A stretch of 64,000 bases of DNA from Pseudomonadota bacterium (GCA_023389055.1 JAEWFA010000006.1:98951-162950), one strand, 5' to 3'. Counted from the first letter of the stretch, positions 38,064 to 47,292 are shown. The notes: a model not told the origin generated them from the sequence alone. Made by a program: numbers and translations.

Positions 38064-39098
38064 ATGAAAGTGCTCGGCATCGAGACTTCGTGCGACGAGA
38101 CCGGCGTCGCGCTGTACTGCACCGAGCGCGGGCTGCTCGCGCAGGCGCTGCACTCGCAGGTCGACCTGCACGAGCGATACGGCGGCGTGGTCCCGGAGCT
38201 CGCGTCGCGCGACCATGTGCGGCGCCTGCTCCCGCTCGTCGAGCAGGTGCTGTCGCAGGCCGGCGTCGCGCGCACGGGTATCGACGCGATCGCGTGGACC
38301 GAAGGACCGGGGCTCGCCGGCGCGCTGCTCGTCGGCGCGGGCGTGGGCGCGGCGATGGCCTTCGCACTGGATGTGCCGGGCATCGGAATCCACCACCTCG
38401 AAGGCCATCTGTTGTCGCCGCTGCTTTCGAGCGATCCGCCGGCATTTCCGTTCGTCGCACTGCTGGTCTCCGGCGGCCACACGCAATTGATGGAGGTGAC
38501 CGGCATCGGCCGCTACCTCCTGCTCGGCGACACGCTCGACGATGCGGCGGGCGAGGCCTTCGACAAGAGCGCGAAGCTTCTCGGCCTGGGCTATCCCGGC
38601 GGCCCGCAGATCGCGCGACTTGCCGAGACCGGCAAGACCGGCCGCCCCCTGCTTCCGCGCCCGATGCTGCATTCGGCGACGCTCGACTTCAGCTTCAGCG
38701 GCCTGAAGACTGCCGTCGCAACGCTGGCGCGGCGCGGCTTCGATGACGAAGCGGCGCGAGCCGACCTCGCCGCCGAAGTGCAAGCGGCGATCGTCGACGT
38801 GCTCGTCGCGAAGTCGCTGGCGGCGCTCGACGCGACCGGACAGCGACGCCTCGTCGTTGCCGGGGGCGTCAGCGCCAACCGCAGCCTGCGCGAGAGGCTG
38901 ACGAGCGCCTGCTCCGCCATCGGCGCGCAGGTGCACTTCCCGGAGCCTGCGCTGTGCTCGGACAACGGAGCGATGATCGCTTTCGCCGGCGCGCTGCGAC
39001 TGCAGCATGCGGGCAGCGAAGCGCTGCCACGCGGACGCGCCATCGGCGGATTCGTCGTGCAGCCGCGCTGGCCGTTGGAGTCGCTGCCGGCTGTCTGA
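38064..39098 (+). CDS. tsaD: tRNA N6-adenosine threonylcarbamoyltransferase
   Basis: A 344-residue TsaD/Kae1/YgjD protein that transfers threonylcarbamoyl to A37 of ANN-decoding tRNAs with TsaB, TsaC and TsaE. Signatures include VLGIETSCDETGVALY, the iron-site HHLEGHLLSPLL, LLVSGGHTQLMEV and VAGGVSANRSLRERL with ALCSDNGAMIAFAG. A -10-like CATACT (38052-38057) ends 6 nt before the ATG, and there is no Shine-Dalgarno, so the message may be leaderless. tsaE is also in this window, at 55194. Confidence 0.95.
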   Translation: MKVLGIETSCDETGVALYCTERGLLAQALHSQVDLHERYGGVVPELASRDHVRRLLPLVEQVLSQAGVARTGIDAIAWTEGPGLAGALLVGAGVGAAMAFALDVPGIGIHHLEGHLLSPLLSSDPPAFPFVALLVSGGHTQLMEVTGIGRYLLLGDTLDDAAGEAFDKSAKLLGLGYPGGPQIARLAETGKTGRPLLPRPMLHSATLDFSFSGLKTAVATLARRGFDDEAARADLAAEVQAAIVDVLVAKSLAALDATGQRRLVVAGGVSANRSLRERLTSACSAIGAQVHFPEPALCSDNGAMIAFAGALRLQHAGSEALPRGRAIGGFVVQPRWPLESLPAV

Positions 39099-39105
39099 GA
39101 GGCTG

Positions 39106-39720
39106 CTAGCGCGAGCGACTGCCGATCCTCGATTCCTTGCCCTGCACGAGCTTGGCGAGGTTGCCCCGGTGGCGCCAGACGAGCAAGGCGCTCATCACCG
39201 TGATGGCCAGCGCATTCGGGCCGGGACCGAACAGGAACAGGTCCCACAGCGGCGCGAACACGGCCGCGACGAGCGCCGCAAGCGACGAATAGCGAAAGAA
39301 GAAGGCGATCAGCAGCCACGTGGCGAGCGCGCCCAGCCCGAGCAGCGGATGCAGCGCGAGCAACACCCCTGCCGCGGTGGCGACACCCTTGCCGCCCCGG
39401 AAGCGATGGAACGCCGGATACAGGTGCCCGACGAACACGGCGAGTGCAACGAGCGCGAGCGCGCCTTCGTCCAGCCCCCAGCGCGCGCCGAAGGCGCGCG
39501 CGAGCATCACCGCGACCCAGCCCTTCGCGCCGTCGCCGAGCAGCGTAAGCACCGCCGCGAGCTTGTTGCCGGTGCGCAGCACGTTGGTGGCGCCGGGATT
39601 GCGCGAACCGTAGCTGCGCGGATCGGCCAGCCCCATCACCCGGCTGACGAGCACGGCGAAGGAGACCGAGCCGAGCAGGTACGCCAGCACGACGGCAACC
39701 AGCGAGTACAGATTCTGCAT
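39106..39720 (-). CDS. plsY: Glycerol-3-phosphate acyltransferase PlsY
   Basis: A 204-residue inner-membrane enzyme that acylates glycerol-3-phosphate using acyl phosphate. The three catalytic motifs are visible: GSRNPGATNVLRTGNKL, HLYPAFHRFRGGKGVAT and a final conserved RHRGNL region. Five or so transmembrane segments follow the start (YSLVAVVLAYLLGSVSFAVL). The ATG at 39720 is chosen; the longer frame to 40035 overlaps ybaK and lacks family similarity. It is convergent with tsaD, 7 nt apart. Confidence 0.95.
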   Translation of the reverse strand: MQNLYSLVAVVLAYLLGSVSFAVLVSRVMGLADPRSYGSRNPGATNVLRTGNKLAAVLTLLGDGAKGWVAVMLARAFGARWGLDEGALALVALAVFVGHLYPAFHRFRGGKGVATAAGVLLALHPLLGLGALATWLLIAFFFRYSSLAALVAAVFAPLWDLFLFGPGPNALAITVMSALLVWRHRGNLAKLVQGKESRIGSRSR

Positions 39721-39812
39721 CGCACCTTCCCCGGGACTTCTGTCGAAGTGAACGCGTGCCCGCTGCGGGCGTCGCGCGCGAGTGTACCGGCTCGCGACGG
39801 CGGCGCGACGCC

Positions 39813-40292
39813 TCAGTCGTCGAGCGCGCAATGCACCGCCGACGCACCGAGCTTCTCGACCAGCGCGCGCGGGTCGATCGAGACCAGGTAGCCGCGTCGC
39901 CCGCCGTTGATGTAGATGCGCGGCAGATCGAGCACGCTCGCCTCGACGAACACCGGCATCGGCTTGCGCAACCCGAAGGGCGAGGTGCCGCCGACGAAGT
40001 AGCCGCTGTGCCGCTGCGCGACGCGCGCTTCGCACGGCTCGATGCTCGTGCGACCGATCTCGCGCGCCAGCCGCTTCGTGGAGACGCGTCGGTCGCCGTG
40101 CATCAGAACGACGAGCGGGCGCCCGTCCTGGTCCTGCATCACCAGCGTCTTGACGACCGCGTGCTCGTCGATGCCGAGTTGGCGCGCCGACTCGCCGGTG
40201 CCGCCGTGCTCGACGTACTCGTAGCGGTGCTCGCCGAACTCGACGTCGTTCCGGCGCAGGAACTGCGTGGCGGGCGTCTCGCTACGGCTCAT
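39813..40292 (-). CDS. ybaK: YbaK-family aminoacyl-tRNA deacylase
   Basis: A 159-residue trans-editing protein that hydrolyses mischarged Cys-tRNA(Pro) in the E. coli prototype. Typical stretches are ARQLGIDEHAVVKTLVMQDQ, LMHGDRRVSTKRLAREIG, GYFVGGTSPFGLRKPMPVFV and IYINGGRRGYLVSIDP. The upstream minus strand has TATAGT about 30 nt before the ATG and AGGG at 8 nt. It is divergent from the Fur-regulated siderophore receptor. Confidence 0.9.
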   Translation of the reverse strand: MSRSETPATQFLRRNDVEFGEHRYEYVEHGGTGESARQLGIDEHAVVKTLVMQDQDGRPLVVLMHGDRRVSTKRLAREIGRTSIEPCEARVAQRHSGYFVGGTSPFGLRKPMPVFVEASVLDLPRIYINGGRRGYLVSIDPRALVEKLGASAVHCALDD

Positions 40293-40347
40293 TCGCGATC
40301 CCTGTCCTCAGGCACGGACGCCACTATAAGCGCGCGTTTCAAAAAAT

Positions 40348-40405
40348 AACGATTCTCGTTTGTATCTTCTCCTTCTCGGCGTTCATGATAATAGTTCTCA
40401 TTAAC
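40348..40405 (+). promoter_or_regulatory. Two Fur-like boxes upstream of the siderophore receptor
   Basis: GATAATAGTTCTCATTAAC (40387-40405) matches the 19-bp Fur consensus at about 14 positions and ends 13 nt before the receptor ATG. A second site, AACGATTCTCGTT (40348-40360), is a perfect AACGA/TCGTT palindrome of the same type. Both lie in the ybaK-receptor gap. Iron-replete Fur would repress the receptor. Confidence 0.65.
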
Positions 40406-40418
40406 ATTGGGGTGGGGG

Positions 40419-42545
40419 ATGAGACAGGCAAGCGTTCCTTCGTTTTTCGGGCAACTGCCGTGGCGACCGCGCTCGTGCTGCGCGGCGCTGCTCGGCGCCG
40501 CGCCGATCGTGCTCGCGCAGGCGCAGCCGGCGGTGACGCTGCCGACGGTCAGCGTCACCGCCCCGGCGGAGCAAGAATCCACTGGTTACCGCGCGACCGA
40601 GACGACGACGGCGACGAAAACCGGTACGCCGCTGCGCGACGTACCGCAGGCGATCACCGTCGTCCCACGGCAAGTGATCGAAGACCAGGCCACCAGAAGC
40701 CTCGCCGACGTCGTGCGCTATGTTCCCGGCGTCACGATGGGCCAGGGCGAGGGCAACCGCGACCAGCCGGTCTTTCGCGGCATCGGCTCGACCGGGGACT
40801 TCTTCGTCGACGGCATCCGCGACGACATCCCCTATTACCGCGACCTCTACAACATCGATCGCGTCGAGGCGCTCAAGGGCCCCAACGCGATGATCTTCGG
40901 ACGCGGCGGTTCGGGCGGCGTGCTGAACCGAGTGACGCGCAAGGCGCAATGGGAAGACGTCAGCGAAGCGACGCTGCGCTGGGGTTCCTGGAACGAGCGT
41001 CGTCTCAGTGCCGACTTCGGCCGGCCGATCGACGACGACCTGGCGTTTCGCGTGACGGGAGTCTACGAAAACTCGGACAGCTTCCGCGACCACGTCGGGC
41101 TCGAGCGCTACGGGGTGAATCCGACGCTGGCGTGGCGCACCGCGGATCGAACGCTCGTCCGTTTGGGCTACGAGCACTTCAAGGACGAGCGCACCGCGGA
41201 TCGGGGCGTGCCGTCGTTTCGCGGCCGGCCGGTGGACGCAGACCCGTCGACCTTCTTCGGCAACCCCGACCTGAGCCGAACGTCGGCGCGCGTGGATGCG
41301 TTCGATGCGGTCGTCGATCACGACTTCGGCGGCGGATGGACGTTGACGAACCATGCGCGCTGGTCCAAGTACGAAAAGTCCTACCAGAACGTGTTTCCCG
41401 GCGCGGTGAACGCCGCCGGAACAATGGTGTCGATCGCGGCCTACAACCACAGCACCGACCGCAGGAACTTCTTCAATCAGACCGACCTGCGCCTTCGAAC
41501 GACGACGGCTTCGTTCGCGCACACGCTGCTCGTCGGCGCCGAGTTCGGCCGGCAGACCACCGACAACTTGCGCAACAGTGGTTTCTTCGACGGCGGCGCA
41601 CTCGCCGTGCCGCTCGCCTCGCCGGTGACCTACGCCCCGGTGCGCTTCGCGCCGAGCGCCAGCGACGCCGACAACCGCAGCACGGCGAAGATCGCGGCGT
41701 TGTACGTGCAGGACCAGGTCGAGCTGTCGCCGCAATGGCAGGCGATCGCCGGCGTGCGCTTCGATCGCTTCGAGGTCGAGCTCGACGACCACCGCAACGA
41801 CGGGGCGCTGTCGAACACCGACCACCTCGTCTCGCCGCGCGCTGGGATCGTCTACAAGCCGCGCGACGCGATCTCGATCTACGCGAGCTACAGCGTCGCG
41901 TTCCAGCCCCGCGCCGGCGAGCAGCTCGGTTCGCTCACCGAATCGAATCGCGCCCTCGACCCGGAAGAGTTCCGCAACGTCGAGCTCGGCATGAAATGGG
42001 ACCTGCGGCGCAACCTGTCGGCCACTGCGGCGATCTACCGGCTCGAGCGCACGAACGTCGCCATCACCGACGCGGCCGATCCGACTCGCTCGGTGCTCGT
42101 CGACGGACAGCGCGCGAAGGGCCTCGAGCTGTCGCTCGCCGGCAAGCTCGCACCGCAATGGCGACTGATCGGCGGCTACGCGTACCAGGACGGCGAATAC
42201 ACGAGCACGCAGTCGGCGACGATCGTGCGCGGCGCGCGGCTCGCGCAATTGCCGCGACACACGTTCTCGCTGTGGAACCGCTACGACATCGACGCGAAAT
42301 GGGGAGCGGGCCTGGGCGTGGTCGCGTCCAGCAGCTTCTTCCCGTCGGCCGACAACGCGGTGACGGTGCCCGGCTTCGCCCGCGTCGACGCCGCGATCCA
42401 CTACGCGGTTACGCCCGACGTGCGGCTGCAGCTGAACGTCGAGAACCTGTTCGATCGCGAATACTTCGCCTCGGCGCACAGCAACAACAACATCATGCCG
42501 GGGTCGCCGCGCGCGCTGCGGGTGAGCGTTAACGCGAGCTACTGA
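40419..42545 (+). CDS. TonB-dependent siderophore receptor
   Basis: A 708-residue outer-membrane receptor. A signal peptide (ending ...GAAPIVLAQAQP) is followed by a plug domain with TPLRDVPQAITVVPRQVIED, YVPGVTMGQGEGN, VFRGIGSTGDFFVDGIRDD and ALKGPNAMIFGRGGSGGVLN, then a 22-strand barrel ending in an aromatic-containing NASY terminus. It most resembles catecholate-type receptors (Fiu/FcuA group), but the ligand cannot be read from sequence. The ATG 40419 is chosen over an upstream TTG. It is convergent with exbD, overlapping it by 7 nt, beside its own TonB system. Confidence 0.92.
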   Translation: MRQASVPSFFGQLPWRPRSCCAALLGAAPIVLAQAQPAVTLPTVSVTAPAEQESTGYRATETTTATKTGTPLRDVPQAITVVPRQVIEDQATRSLADVVRYVPGVTMGQGEGNRDQPVFRGIGSTGDFFVDGIRDDIPYYRDLYNIDRVEALKGPNAMIFGRGGSGGVLNRVTRKAQWEDVSEATLRWGSWNERRLSADFGRPIDDDLAFRVTGVYENSDSFRDHVGLERYGVNPTLAWRTADRTLVRLGYEHFKDERTADRGVPSFRGRPVDADPSTFFGNPDLSRTSARVDAFDAVVDHDFGGGWTLTNHARWSKYEKSYQNVFPGAVNAAGTMVSIAAYNHSTDRRNFFNQTDLRLRTTTASFAHTLLVGAEFGRQTTDNLRNSGFFDGGALAVPLASPVTYAPVRFAPSASDADNRSTAKIAALYVQDQVELSPQWQAIAGVRFDRFEVELDDHRNDGALSNTDHLVSPRAGIVYKPRDAISIYASYSVAFQPRAGEQLGSLTESNRALDPEEFRNVELGMKWDLRRNLSATAAIYRLERTNVAITDAADPTRSVLVDGQRAKGLELSLAGKLAPQWRLIGGYAYQDGEYTSTQSATIVRGARLAQLPRHTFSLWNRYDIDAKWGAGLGVVASSSFFPSADNAVTVPGFARVDAAIHYAVTPDVRLQLNVENLFDREYFASAHSNNNIMPGSPRALRVSVNASY

Positions 42546-42967
42546 GGACGAAGCTCGCGCGGGTCGGTAACGAAGCCGATCCGCGCGAGCCCCTTGCGCG
42601 ACGCGTCCGACATCACGCGCGCGATCGTCTCGTAGGCGGTGCGCCGATCGGCGCGGATGCGCAGCTCGGTCTTCGGTTCGCGGCGCGCGGCTTCGGCGAA
42701 ACGCGCGGGCAGTTCATCCGAATCGACCGGCCGGCCGTCGAGACTCGTGCGTCCGTCGGCGTCGATCGCGATTTCGAGCGCGGGCGTGTCGTGCTCGAGC
42801 GCGGCGCTCGCGGCGCGCGGCAGGTCGAGCTTCACGGCATGCGTGAGCAGGGGCGCCGTGACCATGAAGACGACCATCAGCACGAGCATGACGTCGATCA
42901 GCGGAACCATGTTGATTTCGACGATCGGCTCCTCGTCGCCTTCGTCGTCGAGCAGCGAGAACGCCAT
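42539..42967 (-). CDS. exbD: Energy-transducing protein ExbD
   Basis: A 142-residue inner-membrane protein with one N-terminal helix: EEPIVEINMVPLIDVMLVLM VVFMVTAPLL, including the essential Asp of LIDVML. The periplasmic part contains VKLDLPRAAS and the conserved RADRRTAYETIARVM. With ExbB it uses the proton motive force to energise TonB. It is the last gene of tonB-exbB-exbD, its start 1 bp from the exbB stop. Confidence 0.93.
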   Translation of the reverse strand: MAFSLLDDEGDEEPIVEINMVPLIDVMLVLMVVFMVTAPLLTHAVKLDLPRAASAALEHDTPALEIAIDADGRTSLDGRPVDSDELPARFAEAARREPKTELRIRADRRTAYETIARVMSDASRKGLARIGFVTDPRELRPQ

Positions 42968-42968
42968 C

Positions 42969-43739
42969 TCATCGGCTCCCGGCGGGGACGGCGGCGAGCG
43001 CGTTGGGGGCGCTCGACGCGGCAGCGCCCAGGCCCCGCGCGCTGCGGCGACGCAGTCTCGCGGGCGCCGTTCCGGTGGCCAGCAGCGCGAGCAACTCGTG
43101 CGCGAACGCCTCGAGTCCGGTGCGCAGCGTGCGCCGCTCGCGCGCGAAGGCGTTGAACGCCATCGACGCCGGAATCGCGACGGCCAGCCCGATCCCGGTC
43201 ATGATCAGCGCCTCGCCCACCGGGCCGGCGACTTCCTGAAGGCCGGCGGCGCCCGCATCGCCGATCGCGAGCAGCGCGTGGTAGATCCCCCAGACGGTGC
43301 CGAACAGGCCGACGAAAGGCGCTGTCGACGCTACGGTGGCGAGCAGCGTCTGCCCCGCCTCCAGGCGCGCGCACTCGCGCACGATCGCGCGCTTCAGTGA
43401 GCGCGCGAGAAACTCCTGCGCAGTTCCGGCTTCGATCTCGCCATCCGGCGCGCCGGCTCGATGCCGGTCGATCGCATCGAACCCGTCCTCGCAGATCCGG
43501 GAATAAGGATCGTTGCCCATGCGCGGATGCGCGCGGTGCGCCAGCGCATCGATCGCGGTCGCGCTCCAGAACGACGCGAGGAACGCGCGCGATGCGAGCC
43601 GCAGCCGCAACGCATTCAGGCCTTTCACCGCGATCCAGTACCAACTCGCCAGCGACATCGCCACCAGCAGCGCGAGCACCGACCACGCGACGCCGTCGGC
43701 GTGCTCGAGAAAATGTGCGAATCCGAGCGTCTCGTTCAT
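42969..43739 (-). CDS. exbB: MotA/TolQ/ExbB proton channel protein
   Basis: A 256-residue ExbB: an N-terminal helix (VAWSVLALLVAMSLASWYWI), a cytoplasmic domain, then the conserved pair GQTLLATVASTAPFVGLFGT and EALIMTGIGLAVAIPASMAF that line the proton path. It forms the pentameric motor with ExbD and TonB. The C-terminal ~30 residues are Ala/Ser-rich and variable. It lies 19 nt after tonB. Confidence 0.93.
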   Translation of the reverse strand: MNETLGFAHFLEHADGVAWSVLALLVAMSLASWYWIAVKGLNALRLRLASRAFLASFWSATAIDALAHRAHPRMGNDPYSRICEDGFDAIDRHRAGAPDGEIEAGTAQEFLARSLKRAIVRECARLEAGQTLLATVASTAPFVGLFGTVWGIYHALLAIGDAGAAGLQEVAGPVGEALIMTGIGLAVAIPASMAFNAFARERRTLRTGLEAFAHELLALLATGTAPARLRRRSARGLGAAASSAPNALAAVPAGSR

Positions 43740-43758
43740 CTGTCCCTTCTCCGGAGCA

Positions 43759-44610
43759 TCAACTGTCGTTCAGGCGGAATTCGATCGGCACCAGCACCCA
43801 GGCCGCCACGTTGTCGTCGCCGCGACGCGCAGCGACGAAGCGCCAGCGACGGACCGCTTCGAGCGCCGCCTCGTCCAGGCGCAACGAACCCGACGACATC
43901 TTCAATTCCAGCCGCGACGGATGTCCGTCGCTGTCGACGCGAACGCGCAGCACGACACGGCCTTCCTCGCCGTGGCGACGCGCCGCGCGCGGATAGACCG
44001 GAGGCGGATTGCGAAGATAGGCGGCATCGAAGCGAGGCGCGCGCATCGGCACGGCGGGCGCCGCTGCCGCGAGCGCCGGCGGCGCGGCGACCGCCATGGC
44101 AGGGGCTGCTGCCGGCGGCTGCGCTTGGGGGATCGGCGTCGACGGCTGCGCAGCCACGGGCGATTCGGGCCGTTCGACGGTCCGCGGTTCGGGCAGCGGC
44201 GCCGCCGTCGCAGGCACTCGCGCCGATACCTCGCGCGGCTTCGGCTTCGGCTTCGGCCGCGGCTGCGGTGCGCGCACCGGCGCAGACGGAGACCGGGCCT
44301 GCTTCTTCGGCTCGACGGGTGGGGCCGGGCGCGGCTCGTCGCGTGGCTGCGGCTTTGCCGGCGGCTCCGGGGTCGGCTCCGGGGCGGGCTCCGGGATGAG
44401 CGCCGGCGCCGCCTGCGCGACCGGTTGCGCAATCGGCGCCGCGGCTTCGATGAACCGCACCTCGAGCGGCACCGGCGGTCTTTGCGTCGTCGCAGCCAGC
44501 CCCGCCCACGCCGCGCCGACGAGCGCGATGTGCAGCAGCACGCTCAGGCCGATGCCGGCTGCGCGACGGGCGCCGTCGTCGACTGCCGGGATTTCGCCGA
44601 TCCGATGCAT
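43759..44610 (-). CDS. tonB: TonB energy transducer
   Basis: A 283-residue TonB with an N-terminal transmembrane anchor (GIGLSVLLHIALVGAAWAG), a long Pro/Ala-rich periplasmic spacer (about 60-190, PEPAPEPTPEPPAKPQPRDE) and a C-terminal TonB domain (YPRAARRHGEEGRVVLRVRV...EAVRRWRFVAARRG). It contacts the TonB box of outer-membrane receptors. A Fur-like box lies 15-31 nt upstream of its start. The next upstream gene is xerD on the same strand. Confidence 0.93.
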   Translation of the reverse strand: MHRIGEIPAVDDGARRAAGIGLSVLLHIALVGAAWAGLAATTQRPPVPLEVRFIEAAAPIAQPVAQAAPALIPEPAPEPTPEPPAKPQPRDEPRPAPPVEPKKQARSPSAPVRAPQPRPKPKPKPREVSARVPATAAPLPEPRTVERPESPVAAQPSTPIPQAQPPAAAPAMAVAAPPALAAAAPAVPMRAPRFDAAYLRNPPPVYPRAARRHGEEGRVVLRVRVDSDGHPSRLELKMSSGSLRLDEAALEAVRRWRFVAARRGDDNVAAWVLVPIEFRLNDS

Positions 44611-44621
44611 CGGCGAAGTCT

Positions 44622-44641
44622 AATACGAATCATTCTCGTTC
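44622..44641 (-). promoter_or_regulatory. Fur-like box upstream of tonB
   Basis: The minus strand reads AACGAGAATGATTCGTATTA, with ACGA/TCGT arms around GAATGAT, similar to the two sites at 40348-40405. It lies directly before tonB-exbB-exbD, so the energy system and the receptor are probably repressed together when iron is sufficient. Confidence 0.6.
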
Positions 44642-44662
44642 TTGTTGATCCGGCGCAGATCC

Positions 44663-45568
44663 TCAGCCGCGCGGATGATGCCGTGCGTGCAGCGTCTTCA
44701 GCCGCTCGCGCGCGACGTGCGTGTAGATCTGCGTCGTCGAGATGTCGGCATGGCCCAGCAGCATTTGCACGACGCGCAGGTCGGCGCCGTGATTGAGCAG
44801 GTGCGTCGCGAACGCATGTCGCAGCGTGTGCGGCGACAGCGGCGCGTGCACTTCGGCCGCCCGCGCGTAGCGCTTGATCAGTGACCAGAACATCTGTCGG
44901 GTCATCGGGCCGCCGCGCTGGGTGACGAACAGCGCGTCGGCCGCGCGCGCGCCGAGCAACGCGGGTCGCGCCTGCTGCAGGTAGCGCACGATCCACTCGC
45001 GCGCTACCTCGCCCAGCGGCACGAGCCGCTCCTTGTCGCCCTTGCCGATGACATGCACGACGCCTTCGCCGAGCGCGACGCGCACTGTATCCAGGCCGAC
45101 CAGCTCGCTGACTCGCAGTCCCGTCGCGTACAGCGTCTCGAGCATCGCGCGGTCGCGCAATCCGAGGGACGTTTCGACGTCGGGGGCGGCGAGCAGCGCT
45201 TCCACCTGCCGCTCGGACAGCGCGCTGGGAAAGCGCGGCGGCTGGCGCGCCGAGCGGATGTGCAGCGTCGGATCGTCCTCGCGCACGCGCTCGCGCACCA
45301 GGTACCGGTAGAAGCGCCGAAAGACGGTGAGTCGCCGATTGCTGCTCGACGGGCGCGATCCGGCGTGGCGCGCGGCGATGTAGGCCTGCAGGTCGGCGGC
45401 GCTCGCCTCGTGCAGCGCCGCGCGCATCGGGTCGCCGAGCCAAGCGGCGAGCGCCGCCAGATCGCGCCGATATGCGGCGAGCGTATTGCGCGACAGCCCG
45501 TCCTCGAGCCAGACCGCATCGCAGAACGCTTCGACCCAGCGCTCGGCAGGATCGTGCTTCGTGCTCAC
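44663..45568 (-). CDS. xerD: Site-specific tyrosine recombinase XerD
   Basis: A 301-residue recombinase for dif-site chromosome dimer resolution. The N-terminal core-binding domain has EDGLSRNTLAAYRRDLAALA. The catalytic domain has R in YATGLRVSELVGL, K in IGKGDKERLVPL, H-x-x-R in SPHTLRHAFATHL, H in LLGHADISTTQ and the nucleophile Y in QIYTHV. GTG 45568 is chosen, where it overlaps the stop of the upstream chalcone-isomerase-like gene; the family begins at this region. It looks like a housekeeping gene rather than part of a mobile element. Confidence 0.93.
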   Translation of the reverse strand: MSTKHDPAERWVEAFCDAVWLEDGLSRNTLAAYRRDLAALAAWLGDPMRAALHEASAADLQAYIAARHAGSRPSSSNRRLTVFRRFYRYLVRERVREDDPTLHIRSARQPPRFPSALSERQVEALLAAPDVETSLGLRDRAMLETLYATGLRVSELVGLDTVRVALGEGVVHVIGKGDKERLVPLGEVAREWIVRYLQQARPALLGARAADALFVTQRGGPMTRQMFWSLIKRYARAAEVHAPLSPHTLRHAFATHLLNHGADLRVVQMLLGHADISTTQIYTHVARERLKTLHARHHPRG

Positions 45569-46233
45569 GTACCCCGGTTTCCGATGTCGTCCTTCGGCGA
45601 AGGACGGCCGAGCAGCGCGCGTCCTAGCTCCGCGTCGATCGGCCGCTCGCCGATGAAGGCGCGCAGCAACGCATCGAACAGATCGTCCCCCGGGGCGCCG
45701 ACCGCGAGCGTCGTGCCGCCGACGCTCAGGCGCGTGGCCCCGTCGACGGCATCGATGTCGAGCCGATCGCCTTTCTGCAGCCGGTCGAGCGCGATGAACG
45801 GCCCGAGCAGGCGCTCGAGCCGCGGCTGCAACGACGCAAAGGCCGGCTCGCTCGTGTTCGCCCGCATCGCCGAGACGATGCGCTCGACGACCCAGTCGGT
45901 GGACAGCGCGGTGAGCATCGTCAGCGACAGCCTGCGCGGGCCGGATTGCGCAAGGAGTTCGTGCGCCTGCGACGACGGCTTCGTGACGTAGAGCGCAGCG
46001 ACGTAGGTGCGCACCACGTACAGCGTGCGTTCGCCCGCGCCGTTCAGCTGAAGCCGCGCGCCGCCGAGCTCGATGGAGTCGTCCACTTCGACGCCGGCGA
46101 CCTCGACCGCTCGCGCGACGGGCGCCGCCGACAGCGCGAGCCACGCAACGAGCGCCATCGCGGCGCCCAGAGCACGAGCCGCGCCGGTACTCGATGCTCG
46201 TCGTCTCGCGTTGCGCTGTCGCGTCCTGCCCAC
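45565..46233 (-). CDS. Secreted chalcone isomerase-like domain protein
   Basis: A 222-residue protein with a signal peptide (basic RTRQRNARRR region, then MALVAWLALSAAPVARA) and a chalcone-isomerase-like domain: VEVAGVEVDDSIELGGARLQ LNGAG, then RTLYVVRTYVAALYVTKPSS. Bacterial members are periplasmic, lack the plant enzyme's active site as a rule, and have no known substrate. GTG 46233 gives the signal peptide a positive n-region; ATG 46158 is the alternative. The stop overlaps the xerD GTG. Confidence 0.75.
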   Translation of the reverse strand: MGRTRQRNARRRASSTGAARALGAAMALVAWLALSAAPVARAVEVAGVEVDDSIELGGARLQLNGAGERTLYVVRTYVAALYVTKPSSQAHELLAQSGPRRLSLTMLTALSTDWVVERIVSAMRANTSEPAFASLQPRLERLLGPFIALDRLQKGDRLDIDAVDGATRLSVGGTTLAVGAPGDDLFDALLRAFIGERPIDAELGRALLGRPSPKDDIGNRGT

Positions 46234-46377
46234 CGTTGTCGTCCGCCCGGAAATTGCCGCTGCTGCACGACGACGCACTTGACGCGTGCCGTCGCGCGAT
46301 GGGCGCCGACTATAACGCGAGCGACGAATGATGCGCGCAGCGAATCGTCGAATGCACGGGCGATACACTGCGCCCGC

Positions 46378-47292
46378 ATGAACCCGGTCGCAGCCCTGTT
46401 CCCCGATCTCGCGCTGATCGCGATCGGCCAGCTGTTGCTGCGCTCGCTGGTGCGCGAACGCAGCGTCTGGAACGGACTCGAGAAGCTGATCTACTACGTC
46501 CTGTTCCCGGCGCTGTTGTTCGACACGATCCTGCACATGCGCCTGGAATTGTCGACGGCGCTGCCGGCGGTCGTCGTCGCCTTGGTGGCGATCGGGTCGG
46601 GCATCGGCCTGGGCTGGCTCGCGCGTCCGCTGCTGGACCCGGATCCGGCGCGCTTCGCAGCGGGCGTGCAGTGCGCCTTCCGCTTCAATTCGTACGTGAT
46701 GCTCGCACTGTCGCAGCGCGTGGGCGGCGAAGCCGGGCTCTCGCTGGCGGCGATCCTGATCGGCGTGAGCGTTCCGGTCGTGAACTTCGCCGCGGTGATT
46801 CCGCTCGCCCGCCATGCGCAGAGCCGCCTCGGTGCGGAGCTCGCGCGCAATCCGCTAATCCTCGCGACACTCGCCGGCTTGATCGGCCACGCGCTCGGCC
46901 TAAGCCTGCCGAAGCCCGTCGAGGCGACGCTCGGGCGCCTGGGCGGCGCGTCGATCGCGCTCGGGCTGCTCGCGGTGGGCGCGGGCCTGCAGCTCGATGC
47001 GTTGCGCGGCGGCTGGCGCGGTTCGCGAGCGACGCTCGCGCTCGGCGGCTGGATCACCGCGGTGAAGATGCTCGCGATGCCGGCAACGGCCTACGCGCTT
47101 TCAGCGGCGATCGGCCTGGACGCGCCCGCGCGGGCGATCGTCGTGCTCTACGCCGCGATGCCGACGGCGCCGTCGGCGTACATCCTGGCAGCACGCATGG
47201 GCGGCGACGCTTCGTTCACCGCACTGCTGATGACCGTGTCGATGCTCGTCGCGGTCGTGACGCTGCCGGCGTGGCTCGCGCTGCTGCTCTGA
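46378..47292 (+). CDS. AEC (auxin efflux carrier) family transporter
   Basis: A 304-residue carrier with ten transmembrane segments: NGLEKLIYYVLFPALLFDTI at the start, RFNSYVMLALSQRVGGEAGL in the middle, and the C-terminal family motif VLYAAMPTAPSAYILAARMG. AEC proteins export small organic acids such as malate or are of unknown specificity. A -10-like TACACT (46364-46369) ends 8 nt before the ATG with no ribosome binding site, so the mRNA is probably leaderless or nearly so. It is divergent from the chalcone-isomerase-like gene. Confidence 0.88.
   Translation: MNPVAALFPDLALIAIGQLLLRSLVRERSVWNGLEKLIYYVLFPALLFDTILHMRLELSTALPAVVVALVAIGSGIGLGWLARPLLDPDPARFAAGVQCAFRFNSYVMLALSQRVGGEAGLSLAAILIGVSVPVVNFAAVIPLARHAQSRLGAELARNPLILATLAGLIGHALGLSLPKPVEATLGRLGGASIALGLLAVGAGLQLDALRGGWRGSRATLALGGWITAVKMLAMPATAYALSAAIGLDAPARAIVVLYAAMPTAPSAYILAARMGGDASFTALLMTVSMLVAVVTLPAWLALLL

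Noticed and set aside
44663..45568. XerD-like gene as a second integrase of a mobile element
   Set aside because: Its length and motifs match housekeeping XerD, and no attachment repeats or cargo genes flank it.
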